From NCBI GenBank assembly GCA_943370285.1, contig CALRQJ020000007.1:1-64000 (forward strand): a DNA stretch of 64,000 nucleotides. Reading direction: 5' to 3'. Below the pieces are notes generated by a model. It saw only the letters and a program-made list of their open reading frames with translations. It was not told where the DNA came from and ran no database searches. Of the stretch, positions 25,567-34,271 are shown piece after piece. Position 1 is the stretch's first letter. Each line of letters begins with the position of its first letter. Position numbers and translations under genes: made by a program. This DNA is from CALRQJ02 sp943370285 (GTDB lineage: Bacteria > Bacteroidota > Bacteroidia > Chitinophagales > Chitinophagaceae).

Positions 25567-27378
25567 TTATTTTTTCTTTGCTTTAAAATTACCATTCGGC
25601 TGCTGAAACGTAAGCGCTGTTGTTTCCGTCTTGTCATTTACATCAAACTGAACAAAATAACCGGGTGCTACTTTTAAACCAAATTTATCTTTGCCTAATG
25701 GCACTAATTCATAATCAGGCTGACCGGGCACCAAAACAAACAACGTCTTTTCATTTTGAACATATACTTTAACCGTTAAACCTCCCAGGTCATAATCACC
25801 AACATATTTAGATAATTCATCTGCTTGTATGGCTTTTGCTTTTTCAGTTTTGATGAATTTTTCAGCATCTAACCCTGCTTCAAGTTGCATTGTTGCATGA
25901 TCTATATCTCCACCTTCGTTTAACACAAAACTTATTTTTATCGCACTTCTTTCTGTTGTGTCTAAAGGTTCTGTGTGGCTTAACTCAAAAGGTTCAAAAA
26001 CATCGTAATGGTAATGTCTCAACCACAAACGTTTGTTTTGACTGATGAATAGTAAGGAATCATTATTTACCACAATATCAAAGCTGCCATAACCCTTGCT
26101 AGTATAAATACCTTCGTAATCAGCTAATGGATGTGAAGGCTTAGTATTTTGTTTTTGATTAATACTAGCAGTACCTTCACTTTTTTTCGCCGCTTCTTTG
26201 GCTTTGTCGGTTAATTTTTTTCTGTCGGCACTCCAATTGATATAAGATAATTTTAAGAGTCTGTCGGCAATAATATTGCGAACAATGGTTGGAACGCTGC
26301 TGCCATCTTGATTTGCTAATACCACTATTCCAATGCTATCGGTTGGATAGAAACTGGTATTGGCACTAAAGCCATCAATATTGCCACCATGGTCAACTCT
26401 ATAATGACCACGATAACTACCTACAGACCAACCAAAACCATAATTAGCCAAATGAATGTCTGGTTTTTCTTTGTCGGGGTAGCCACCTGAAACAACCATT
26501 TGCGATGAAGCCGCTTCTTTAACATAGGCGGCGGGTAATACTTGTTTGCCTTTGTATTTTCCGCCATTGATCCATGCTGTTACCCAATTGGCCATTTCAG
26601 CAACACTACTATTGATACTTCCCGCAGGGCCCATCGCATTAATATCATAATAATCAAGCTTTTTAATAATACTATCTTTTCTTACCGTATAACCCTTTGC
26701 CGCTTCTGAAGCTTTAGCTAAATCTTGAATGGTGAAATTAGATCGTTTAAAATCTAGTGAGTCAAATATTTTTTCTTTTACTATCGTTTCCCAAGATTTG
26801 TTCCACATTTTTTCTGCTAATACGCCTTGAACGGTGTACATAAAATTATTATATTGCCATTTTTCTCTTATGCCATAAGTGGGCTGCATGTACTGAATGC
26901 GTTCAATAATACTATCTCTGTTTGAAGTGGGGAACAAATACCAAGATGCATCATGCCGTGGTAAGCCGGTTCTATGCGTCATCAAATCTTTAACGGTAAT
27001 CAGATTGTTCATGTCTGCATTAAAGAATTTAAGTTGCGGTAAGTAGTTTCTGATGGGTTTATCCAACTCAATTTTTTTGTCGGCTTCTAATAATCCAACT
27101 AAAGAAGCAGTAAAAGCTTTGGTACAACTACCAATTGCAAATAGAGTATTTGGTGTAACCGGAATTTTCTTTTCATAATCGCTGTAGCCGAATCCTTTTG
27201 CATACACCACTTTGTCTTTTTCTACAACCGCTACAGCAAATCCCGCTGCATGCCAAGTAGTTAACAATTGTTGCAATTCGGCATCAAGACCGGAAAAGCG
27301 ATCGGTAACCGGCTTGTTTTTTTGTGCATTGGCCAATGCAACAACAAAAAACAGCACTACTGAAAATAATTGCTTCAT
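25567..27378 (-). CDS. Secreted serine hydrolase, class C beta-lactamase fold, with C-terminal domain
   Basis: A signal peptide (MKQLFSVVLFFVVALANAQ) precedes a penicillin-binding-like serine hydrolase. S84-x-x-K87 (GSCTKAF), Y175-x-N177 (QYNNF) and the VDHGGNIDG motif provide the catalytic set. Residues about 440-603 are beta-rich and resemble the DUF3471-type domain often attached to these proteins. It is 603 residues long from the ATG at 27378. The role may be peptidase or esterase rather than true beta-lactamase; the substrate is unknown. Confidence 0.9.
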   Translation of the reverse strand: MKQLFSVVLFFVVALANAQKNKPVTDRFSGLDAELQQLLTTWHAAGFAVAVVEKDKVVYAKGFGYSDYEKKIPVTPNTLFAIGSCTKAFTASLVGLLEADKKIELDKPIRNYLPQLKFFNADMNNLITVKDLMTHRTGLPRHDASWYLFPTSNRDSIIERIQYMQPTYGIREKWQYNNFMYTVQGVLAEKMWNKSWETIVKEKIFDSLDFKRSNFTIQDLAKASEAAKGYTVRKDSIIKKLDYYDINAMGPAGSINSSVAEMANWVTAWINGGKYKGKQVLPAAYVKEAASSQMVVSGGYPDKEKPDIHLANYGFGWSVGSYRGHYRVDHGGNIDGFSANTSFYPTDSIGIVVLANQDGSSVPTIVRNIIADRLLKLSYINWSADRKKLTDKAKEAAKKSEGTASINQKQNTKPSHPLADYEGIYTSKGYGSFDIVVNNDSLLFISQNKRLWLRHYHYDVFEPFELSHTEPLDTTERSAIKISFVLNEGGDIDHATMQLEAGLDAEKFIKTEKAKAIQADELSKYVGDYDLGGLTVKVYVQNEKTLFVLVPGQPDYELVPLGKDKFGLKVAPGYFVQFDVNDKTETTALTFQQPNGNFKAKKK

Positions 27379-27440
27379 AGTTGTATTGTTTGGTTTAGTG
27401 TAATTGGTATGCAAAAAGAACAAAATATTACAATTGCCAT

Positions 27441-28664
27441 TTAATTGGCTAAAGCTTGTTCAAAATCATTCAAAATATCTGCAATATTTTCTATGCCCAC
27501 ACTTAATCTAATTAATCCGTCTGTAATGCCATATTTCAACCTTTCTTCTTTAGGCACACTATAATGTGTCATACTTGCCGGATGAGAAATCAACGTATCT
27601 ACAGTGCCTAAACTAACTGCTCTAACACACATCTGTAGTTTATCTATAAATTGTTTGCCGGCTTCCAATCCGCCTTTTATTTCAAAGCTCATTAATGCAC
27701 CCGGATGCTTCATTTGTTTCATCGCAGTATAATGATCGGGGTGAGAAGCCAAACCTGTATAATTTACATATGCGATGTTGGGATGCTGTTCTAAATAGCC
27801 TGCCACTTCTATTGCATTATGGCAATGACGATCCATTCGTAGTTCTAATGTTTTCATACCTTGAATCAACAAGAAGGCATCAAATGGATTGCTATTGCCA
27901 CCCAATAGTGCATGCCACTTCCAAGCTTTCGTTTTCATGAATTCAATATCTTTTCCGAGCAACACACCACCAATGGCAGAACCGTGACCATTCAAAAATT
28001 TAGTGGTAGAGTGGAACACAAAATCAACACCATATTTAAATGGCTGTTGTAAGTATGGTGTGGCAAATGTGTTGTCTACAGTAACAATCAAATTATATTG
28101 TTTGGCTACTTTGGTTACGGCTTCAATATCTACACATTGTATGGTTGGATTAGCCGGCGTTTCAATGTGTACTAGCTTAATGGAGGGATTAGCTTTAATA
28201 ATGCTTTCAATCGCAGTTACATCTCTTAAATCTGCAATGATGGTTCTTACACCGGTTTGTGCCAATACTTTGTGCATCAATTCGTAAGTGCCGCCATACA
28301 ATGAATAATGCGACAATACCGCATCACCTGCTTGTAGTGTACTCATAAACATGGTTGTCATAGCTGCTTGACCACTAGCATGTAAGAGGGCTTTTAATTG
28401 CAATGGATTGCCTTGATCATCTGTTAAGCCAAATGCTTCGAGTGCAGCAATGGTTTGTTCGGCAGCTTTAAAAGTTGGATTGCCCCAACGGCTGTAAATT
28501 CTTTCTTTATCGACAGTTTCAAAACGTTCCATGCCTTGTTGTGCCGTATCAAATACAAATGTAGATGTAGCAAAAATAGGAGTGAGGTGTGCATGTTCAG
28601 CATTGTCATGACCGGATGTATGCATGGCTACAGAACTAATACCTGAAAGTGGAAACTTACTCAT
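27441..28664 (-). CDS. Cys/Met metabolism PLP-dependent enzyme (methionine gamma-lyase / cystathionine gamma-synthase-like)
   Basis: The 407-residue PLP enzyme has the active-site lysine K222 in HSTTKFLNGHG, the catalytic YSRWGNPTF pocket (57-65), HASGQAAMT and VDNTFATPYLQQP. It ends in RLSVGIENIADILNDF. The family includes MetB, MetC, MGL and O-acetylhomoserine sulfhydrylase. The gap residues and 407 length fit a methionine gamma-lyase or cystathionine gamma-synthase, but the reaction cannot be settled from sequence. No riboswitch is seen upstream. Confidence 0.9.
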   Translation of the reverse strand: MSKFPLSGISSVAMHTSGHDNAEHAHLTPIFATSTFVFDTAQQGMERFETVDKERIYSRWGNPTFKAAEQTIAALEAFGLTDDQGNPLQLKALLHASGQAAMTTMFMSTLQAGDAVLSHYSLYGGTYELMHKVLAQTGVRTIIADLRDVTAIESIIKANPSIKLVHIETPANPTIQCVDIEAVTKVAKQYNLIVTVDNTFATPYLQQPFKYGVDFVFHSTTKFLNGHGSAIGGVLLGKDIEFMKTKAWKWHALLGGNSNPFDAFLLIQGMKTLELRMDRHCHNAIEVAGYLEQHPNIAYVNYTGLASHPDHYTAMKQMKHPGALMSFEIKGGLEAGKQFIDKLQMCVRAVSLGTVDTLISHPASMTHYSVPKEERLKYGITDGLIRLSVGIENIADILNDFEQALAN

Positions 28665-28731
28665 GTGAATAATTTAGAAAATGGTTGAAATATTTTGCAG
28701 CGTATCTTTCGGCCAAAAGTAATATTTAACC

Positions 28732-29223
28732 ATGAAGGAATTGCTGTTGTCTTTTGCCGCTTACAACGTTTGGGCCAATGGAAAGTTGCTCGAAACCTCA
28801 TTATCAGTGTCAGAAGTTTTGCAACAACAAGCGGTGATAAGTAGTTTTCCTAGTCTTACCGCTACATGGCAACATATTTGGGATGCAGAAAGTGGTTGGT
28901 GGCAAAGAATAAAACTAGCCGAACATACTATTTTTCCGAGCAGTAATAATAGCTATACATTATCAGAAATTGCAACGCAGCTCATTCAACAAAGTAAATG
29001 GATAGAAGAGTGGGTTAGCAATAGTTCTGAATTACAATTGCAGCATGTGTTTGCTTATCAAAATACAAAAAAAGAACAGTTTAAACAGCCGGTTTGGCAT
29101 ATTTTATTACATGTATTTAATCATGGTACGTACCACAGAGGTCAAGTGGTTACTATACTTCGTCAATTAGGGGTAGAAAAAATACCGCAGACAGATTTTA
29201 TACATTGGTCAAGAATGAAATAA
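28732..29223 (+). CDS. DinB-family protein
   Basis: The 163-residue helical protein shows the metal-binding pattern of DinB four-helix bundles: a His in LTATWQHIWDAE and the pair HVFNHGTYHRGQ. Many such proteins are thiol-dependent transferases or damage-induced proteins of unknown role. It is co-directional with the CheY-like gene that starts 27 bases downstream and may be in the same transcript. Confidence 0.88.
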   Translation: MKELLLSFAAYNVWANGKLLETSLSVSEVLQQQAVISSFPSLTATWQHIWDAESGWWQRIKLAEHTIFPSSNNSYTLSEIATQLIQQSKWIEEWVSNSSELQLQHVFAYQNTKKEQFKQPVWHILLHVFNHGTYHRGQVVTILRQLGVEKIPQTDFIHWSRMK

Positions 29224-29250
29224 TCAGCTAATTTTATAAAAAAGGAATTC

Positions 29251-29697
29251 ATGCTTAAGAAGGTATTGATAATTGATGATGATTTAATTACGTTAAAGAT
29301 TTGCACAGCCGTTATAGAGAAATATGGATTTGCCGAAATAGTTGATACGGTAATGAATGGTGAAGAAGGTGTAAACTATTTTAAGGATTACTTCAATAAA
29401 GTAAAAGCAGGTGACAAGTCGATGATTTTACCCGATTTGATTTTGCTTGACTTAAATATGCCGGTATTAAATGGTTGGGATTTTTTAGAGCAGTTTATTA
29501 TGAAATATGCCGATCGACTACCCAACACTAAAATTGTCATTCTTTCTTCTAGTGTAGATCCCGGCGATTTTGCTAAAGCCCAACGATACGATATCATTCT
29601 AGATTTCATCAATAAACCTTTAGATGAGTTTTGTATAGAAGAGCTCAAACAAATCGAATTTATGCAGCCTTTTTTTACTGAAAATACCAGTGAATAA
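29251..29697 (+). CDS. Single-domain CheY-like response regulator
   Basis: The 148-residue protein is a receiver domain only: acidic pair D10-D11, phosphoacceptor D67 (LLDLNMP), Ser/Thr block LSSSVD, and late Lys in FINKPLDE. There is no DNA-binding output domain, so it must act by protein contact. Its kinase is not adjacent, though a NarX-like kinase lies about 3 kb further along. Transcribed with the DinB gene; a terminator follows. Confidence 0.9.
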   Translation: MLKKVLIIDDDLITLKICTAVIEKYGFAEIVDTVMNGEEGVNYFKDYFNKVKAGDKSMILPDLILLDLNMPVLNGWDFLEQFIMKYADRLPNTKIVILSSSVDPGDFAKAQRYDIILDFINKPLDEFCIEELKQIEFMQPFFTENTSE

Positions 29698-29722
29698 TTC
29701 ATTTATCCGCTTTCAAAATGTG

Positions 29723-29765
29723 CTACCCGGTTATGTTTTTGCAAACAGCCGGGTAGTTATTTTAT
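29723..29765 (+). terminator. Intrinsic terminator after the CheY-like gene
   Basis: CTACCCGG (29723-29730) pairs with CCGGGTAG (29749-29756), with an 18-base loop and a T/A-rich tail. Confidence 0.8.
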
Positions 29766-30390
29766 AGGAATATTACCGTTAACTGTTTAGTGGCATCATT
29801 TGTACAAAGTGTTTTTACTAGCTATTGATTAATAGGTGTCATCCACTTTGATTGATGGTTTAATAACTAGTGTTGACAAGCATTTCAGCTTAATGACCCT
29901 ATATTTTATTTGCCCAAAACGGGACAAATTTTTCCCATTTCGGGAGAAAAAATAGTAAAACCCTCAACTGAATTACTGCAACATTTGAATATAGGGTTTT
30001 AGTAGAACTACGATGCATTAGCATGATTGTGAAGGTGTAAAATAGAGCAGTTTTGCTCTTGTACAGGGATGGGTGTGATACTACTTTTACACTGTTGATT
30101 GACAATCAATTAAGCAAGTCCCGTTTTTATCCAATACTTGAAAAACCATACCGGCCTAATCCCCCGGACAATATCCAAACCTAGCCCGTAAGCCAGGTAA
30201 AACAAAAACCCGATACCGTTTTAAAAGCCTTAGTAATTGTCAATCAACAACTTTGAAAAAATCCAATTGCTGTAAAAAACCACTCTAAGATCCAATATCA
30301 TTACCCTGACTTAGCAGGGGAAAAACCACACCCTGAAAAGGGAAATCCAATGTTCTGGTTGAGATTTTGGTGGCTAGAACAATATTTAAA
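29766..30390 (+). ncRNA. Gene-free region with structured-RNA signals (candidate)
   Basis: No convincing ORF is present on either strand. CCCTATATT (29897-29905) can pair with AATATAGGG (29988-29996), while overlapping AGGGTTTTA (29993-30001) can pair with TAAAACCCT (29956-29964). These are mutually exclusive partners, as in a switch. A 14-bp inverted repeat TGTTGATTGACAAT / ATTGTCAATCAACA spans 30093-30249. Two small hairpins (CCCTG/CAGGG at 30304-30319; CCCT/AGGG near 30331-30342) precede a strong terminator. The middle part is A/C-rich. No known RNA class (RNase P, tmRNA, SRP) was recognised. Confidence 0.4.
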
Positions 30391-30425
30391 AGCCCTGCAT
30401 TACCGTAATAGTGCAGGGCTTTTTG
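30391..30425. terminator. Strong bidirectional terminator
   Basis: AGCCCTGCA (30391-30399) pairs perfectly with TGCAGGGCT (30412-30420), with an inner TTAC/GTAA stem. The plus side has a five-T run, the minus side AAAA then T-rich. It ends the NarL-type gene on the minus strand and any plus-strand transcript from the gap. Confidence 0.88.
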
Positions 30426-30444
30426 TTGTTGAAATATCAAGCGA

Positions 30445-31101
30445 TTAGTCTAGCATTTTATTACGCATCGCATACATGACCAAACCGGCAATGGTTTTAG
30501 CACCAACTTTAGATTTCATATTCTGCCTAATGGTTTCTATTGTTCTTTGGCTAAGAAACACTTCTTGAGAAATTTCTTCAGTTGTTTTGTCTTCGCTGAT
30601 GTATTTTAAAATCTTCAATTCTTTTTCTGTGAATTTGATGGTATTAGGATAAAACTTACGAACTGCTTTTTTGTGTTGCAGCTTTAGCAGTACGGCTGCG
30701 TTAACGAGGTCGTTAAAATAGAAATCCTCGTTCATGCAGGTGAGGATGGCTTTATATATTTCGTCGGGCTCAGTAGTTTTAGAAAGAAAGGCGTTGGCAC
30801 CAAATTCCATCATTTTTGTAATGATTTCTTGGTCATCATACATACTCAATACAATGATTTTCAAATCTTCATATTCTTTTCTAATCAACTGAATAGCATT
30901 CACACCATCAATTTCAGGCATTCGAATATCCATCAACAATACATCAGGTATTTTGATTTTTAACTTGTGCATCATGTCCTTTCCATCCTCAGCTTCCCAA
31001 AGTATTTTGATATAATCTCTGTTTCGAATAGCCATTTTAATACCATCTCTAAAAATCTTATGGTCATCTGCTAGTGCTACTCTAATCGTTTTGTCTTCCA
31101 T
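30445..31101 (-). CDS. NarL/FixJ-family response regulator
   Basis: The 218-residue protein has a receiver domain (D12-D13, phosphoacceptor D58 in LLMDIRMP, Lys in FLSKTTEP) and a C-terminal LuxR-type helix-turn-helix (TEKELKILKYISEDKTTEEI, then FLSQRTIETIRQNMKSKVG). It is a likely DNA-binding activator or repressor. It is transcribed away from the CPPYC-protein gene, sharing the intergenic region 31102-31469. It strongly resembles the regulator at 33621, which follows a NarX-like kinase. Confidence 0.92.
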   Translation of the reverse strand: MEDKTIRVALADDHKIFRDGIKMAIRNRDYIKILWEAEDGKDMMHKLKIKIPDVLLMDIRMPEIDGVNAIQLIRKEYEDLKIIVLSMYDDQEIITKMMEFGANAFLSKTTEPDEIYKAILTCMNEDFYFNDLVNAAVLLKLQHKKAVRKFYPNTIKFTEKELKILKYISEDKTTEEISQEVFLSQRTIETIRQNMKSKVGAKTIAGLVMYAMRNKMLD

Positions 31102-31469
31102 AATAGGGTTTGATGCGTTCTTGATGATTATCTCTATTCAATTCATAACATGGTCCAAAAAGGGGCAAAGTTTTCCACATTTCCACATTTTCGTACCCTT
31201 ACTTGGTAGTTTTTCTACACAGCATAGGGTAATCATATCATAAAAATACGATTTTTACTACCGTAATTTTACGGTAAAACGCAGGTGTTTTTACTATATT
31301 TTAATAGTTGTCCACAACTGTTAAAAACCTTGAAACCCTTATCCAATAAGAACTTTACTCAAATTACGCATTCTTTTGAATAAGGCGTACCTGTTGTGGA
31401 AAACTTTACAATAGATGAAATTTATGTACTGAATATTTCCTATTCGTTAACCTCGTAACCTGAAACACT
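31102..31469. promoter_or_regulatory. Divergent control region with palindromes and DnaA-box-like words
   Basis: This 368-base gap has TACCGTAA/TTACGGTA (31259-31276, two-base spacer) and AGTTGT/ACAACT (31306-31319). Four nine-mers resemble the DnaA box TTATCCACA: TTTTCCACA at 31171-31179, ATTTCCACA at 31179-31187, TTGTCCACA at 31308-31316, and TTTTCCACA on the minus strand at 31395-31403. It drives the NarL-type gene leftward and the CPPYC gene rightward. Operators for a regulator are the simpler reading. Confidence 0.45.
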
Positions 31470-31901
31470 ATGTTAGACAAAGAATTAATCGTTGTAAAAG
31501 GAAAGGTCATTGAACAAAAGAAGGCCTTCAACGAAAAAGTAGGCGAAGACATTGGCTATGAATTAGGTGCCAAAATGATCAAAGCTTATTTCGATCAAAA
31601 TCAAGATGATGTATTGGCTTATTTCATGGGCCGTAACCAAATCGAAGCTATTCTGGCACAGCCCGGCGTAGTGGGTATTAGAATGTTTAATGCCATGAAT
31701 GATTTAGGTATTAAACAATTGGTTTTGGTTGGTGTAGATGCCAATGGCAATAACATCTTGCATTACACTACCACTGGCGACAATGGTGAGATTATCAAGA
31801 AAAAAGGTATTGTAGCCGATAGAGCAAAAATTTGCCCCCCATACTGTGGAGACGGAGATGGCAGCAATGGAGACATTGGCTGGTATAGTGGCACATTGTA
31901 A
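31470..31901 (+). CDS. 143-residue protein with C-terminal CPPYC motif, function unknown
   Basis: The protein has no signal peptide. Residues 1-115 are mixed alpha/beta (YELGAKMIKAYFDQNQ, VVGIRMFNAMNDLGIKQLVL), and the tail from Cys122 reads CPPYCGDGDGSNGDIGWYSG. The two Cys (122, 126) and Gly/Asp-rich end look like a disulfide turn or a modifiable C-terminus. No family is recognised. It sits at the head of a co-directional row with a membrane protein, a NarX-like kinase and a NarL-type regulator. It may be a signal, a sensor partner or a C-terminally processed product; all are inference. Confidence 0.7.
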   Translation: MLDKELIVVKGKVIEQKKAFNEKVGEDIGYELGAKMIKAYFDQNQDDVLAYFMGRNQIEAILAQPGVVGIRMFNAMNDLGIKQLVLVGVDANGNNILHYTTTGDNGEIIKKKGIVADRAKICPPYCGDGDGSNGDIGWYSGTL

Positions 31902-31974
31902 TCAACATAGAAAGTAGGGAGGGTCCTAATTTCAATATGTTAGTATATTTGAAGTTCAAAACCCCCATGAAATT

Positions 31975-32631
31975 TTGTTCGAATTAATTGCCAACATTTC
32001 TTTTATCACAGAAGCGTTACCCGTACTGCTTTACTTCATCTTTCAAAAAAAGATACAAGATAAAGTACTACGGGTAATTGTTTTTATAGTAGCTGCGGGA
32101 TTTGTTTTTGATTTGTATAGTACTTGGGAAACCTCAAGGGATAATGGTGCTAATTACAGTATTCTTAATTTTTTTACACTATTAGAAACCCTTGCACTGC
32201 TCTATTTTTTCTCAAAAATTTTAAAAAACGCCAAAGCCAAAATTGTAGTTGGTATTTTATCCGGCTTTTTTTTGTTGGTATGGGTGTTGCTCAAATTCAA
32301 AACAAGTTTTAATACGTTCGACGATACTTCTATTGCTTTAGAAGCAATCATTATCATTTCCTTATCTGTTTATTACCTTTTCGAACAAATTATTAAGCCT
32401 CAAGCTTTTTTTCTTTATACACAACCTCGTTTTTGGGTGGTAGTTGCCTACTTTATTTATATGGCGGCTACTTTTTTCCTTTTCTTGTTCCTTAATTCTT
32501 TGAGTGCTCAAGAACAAAGCAAATACCTTGTGCTAAATTCTATCTTCTTGATTATCAAAACTATATTTTTATCGATAGCCATGTTTATGAAGAATACGCC
32601 GCCAAAACCAAAGAAGTTTGAATTATATTAA
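31975..32631 (+). CDS. Polytopic membrane protein in the signalling island
   Basis: The 218-residue protein has six or seven hydrophobic segments and few charged residues. No transporter or enzyme motif is visible. The only in-frame start codon is TTG at 31975; an ATG at 31967 is in another frame and stops after six codons. Its place between the CPPYC protein and the NarX-like kinase suggests it may sense or move something for that kinase, like a receptor-adjacent permease. Function unknown. Confidence 0.7.
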   Translation: MFELIANISFITEALPVLLYFIFQKKIQDKVLRVIVFIVAAGFVFDLYSTWETSRDNGANYSILNFFTLLETLALLYFFSKILKNAKAKIVVGILSGFFLLVWVLLKFKTSFNTFDDTSIALEAIIIISLSVYYLFEQIIKPQAFFLYTQPRFWVVVAYFIYMAATFFLFLFLNSLSAQEQSKYLVLNSIFLIIKTIFLSIAMFMKNTPPKPKKFELY

Positions 32632-32753
32632 AGAGGATTTGTCTGCGTATTTTTACGATGTGGTTTTACTATCTTGTTGATTTTCAATGAAAAACAAATC
32701 ACTTGAAGCAACTTTTAAACTTTTTTTTCATCTTTATTGGTAAGGCATAGTCT

Positions 32754-33578
32754 ATGATATTATTACAAGGAAATACGGGTGGCATCTCCAATGTGCTTTT
32801 TTTCGGCACTATTGGTATGCTTTTTTTGGCTATAGCGCTGATTGTATTCATTATTTTTCATCAACGAAGGGTAATTCGCTATCAATTAAAAATGCAGCAA
32901 ATGGAAGCACAGCAACAGCAATTGTTGTTGAAAGCATCTATTAAATTGCAGGAAGAAGAAAGACAACGCATTGCTGCCGATTTACATGATGATGCAGGTC
33001 CGCTATTAGCAACAGCTCGTTTATACCTTACCGAAAATATGGTGAATTTGGATAAAGCAACGCAATTGCAATCCATCTTTAACGCCAAACAAATTATTGA
33101 TGAAACCATTCAGCTAATTAGAAATATCTCTCACAGCTTAATGCCGCCAACATTGAAAAATTTTGGTTTAGAAAGTGCGGTGAATGATTTTTTTCAAAAG
33201 ATAAATGGCTCAGGTACATTAAATGTAAACTGTCGCTTTAATGATTATAAAATCAGATTAAAGCCCGATAAAGAATTGATTGTTTTTAGAGTGATTCAAG
33301 AATTAGTGAATAATATTCTCAAGCATAGTAATGCCAGTTTCATTCATTTGACCCAACAAAATGGTGAAAACAATATGATCATTCGTATGCACCACGATGG
33401 TAGAGGTTTAACACAAGACGATTTTGTCAAACTCAACAAAAGCAATATTGGTTTGGGTTTAAAAAATATTCAAAGTCGCTTAAAGGTAATTGATGGGGAC
33501 ATATTGTTTGAACAAGATGCTTCTCAATCTTTCTATAAAGTAACGATTGATATTCCTAAAGACAACGACGAGAAATAA
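32754..33578 (+). CDS. NarX-like sensor histidine kinase
   Basis: The 274-residue protein has one membrane helix (about 12-36), a coiled-coil linker (40-68), a HisKA_3 dimerisation helix with phosphoacceptor His78 in ERQRIAADLHDDAG, and an HATPase domain with ELVNNILKHSNAS (N box) and DGRGLTQDD (G1). There is almost no extracellular loop, so sensing may depend on a partner such as the membrane protein upstream. The NarL-type regulator at 33621 is the probable phosphotransfer target. Confidence 0.9.
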   Translation: MILLQGNTGGISNVLFFGTIGMLFLAIALIVFIIFHQRRVIRYQLKMQQMEAQQQQLLLKASIKLQEEERQRIAADLHDDAGPLLATARLYLTENMVNLDKATQLQSIFNAKQIIDETIQLIRNISHSLMPPTLKNFGLESAVNDFFQKINGSGTLNVNCRFNDYKIRLKPDKELIVFRVIQELVNNILKHSNASFIHLTQQNGENNMIIRMHHDGRGLTQDDFVKLNKSNIGLGLKNIQSRLKVIDGDILFEQDASQSFYKVTIDIPKDNDEK

Positions 33579-33605
33579 GCCCCACATAACCTCGCAAATC
33601 TGTTT

Positions 33606-33613
33606 TATCTTTG
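33606..33613 (+). promoter_or_regulatory. -7 promoter box seven bases from the ATG of the NarL-type gene
   Basis: TATCTTTG matches TAnnTTTG exactly and ends seven bases before the ATG at 33621. Transcription would begin at or next to the start codon. Confidence 0.55.
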
Positions 33614-33620
33614 AGTCAGT

Positions 33621-34271
33621 ATGGCTGATATCAAAGTAGCAATTGCCGATGACCATAAAATCTTTCGAAAGGGAGTAGTGCTTTCCCTTCGTCATTACAC
33701 CAATATTAAATTTGTTGCAGAAGCCGATAACGGTCAAGAATTAATTGATCAACTAGAAGCTAAAAAACCCGATGTGGTGCTGATGGATTTACGTATGCCG
33801 GTGAAAGATGGCATTGAAACTACAAAATACATCAGCAGACATTTTCCTCATATTTTCGTTATTGTACTTACCATGCATGAAGATGAACGTTTTGTTACCC
33901 ATCTCATGGAAAATGGCGCCAACGGTTATTTGTTAAAAAGTACCGAACCTGCTGAAATTAAAAAGGCCATTATGGAAGTAATGGCTAAAGGCTATTACCT
34001 CAATAATTTTGTGAATCGCATTTTATTAAAACGTTCTCATAACAGGGCAAGAACAATGCCATCGCTTACCAACGAAATCGAAGTATCAGATAAAGAAAGA
34101 GATGTATTAAGGTATATCTGTATGGAATTTACTTCACAAGAAATTGGCGAAAAAATGAATGTGAGTCCAAGAACCGTAGAGAGTATAAAAGAAAGATTGA
34201 TGGAACGTTGGAACCTAAAAAACACCGCCGGGTTGGTTTTCTTTGCAGTAAAAAATAATTTGATTGACTAA
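33621..34271 (+). CDS. NarL/FixJ-family response regulator
   Basis: The 216-residue protein has a receiver (D10-D11; phosphoacceptor D56 in VLMDLRMP; Lys in YLLKSTEP) and a LuxR-type HTH (SDKERDVLRYICMEFTSQEI, NVSPRTVESIKERL). It is 42 bases after the NarX-like kinase and is its probable partner. It resembles the minus-strand regulator at 30445 throughout. It may also have its own promoter. The stop overlaps the last bases of the convergent methyltransferase. Confidence 0.93.
   Translation: MADIKVAIADDHKIFRKGVVLSLRHYTNIKFVAEADNGQELIDQLEAKKPDVVLMDLRMPVKDGIETTKYISRHFPHIFVIVLTMHEDERFVTHLMENGANGYLLKSTEPAEIKKAIMEVMAKGYYLNNFVNRILLKRSHNRARTMPSLTNEIEVSDKERDVLRYICMEFTSQEIGEKMNVSPRTVESIKERLMERWNLKNTAGLVFFAVKNNLID

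Noticed and set aside
29899..30105. 68-residue minus-strand frame in the gene-free region
   Set aside because: Low-quality composition and overlaps inverted repeats; no conserved pattern.
29766..30390. RNase P, tmRNA, SRP or 6S RNA
   Set aside because: No conserved core of the first three is visible; 6S lacks sequence to check. Left as unnamed candidate.
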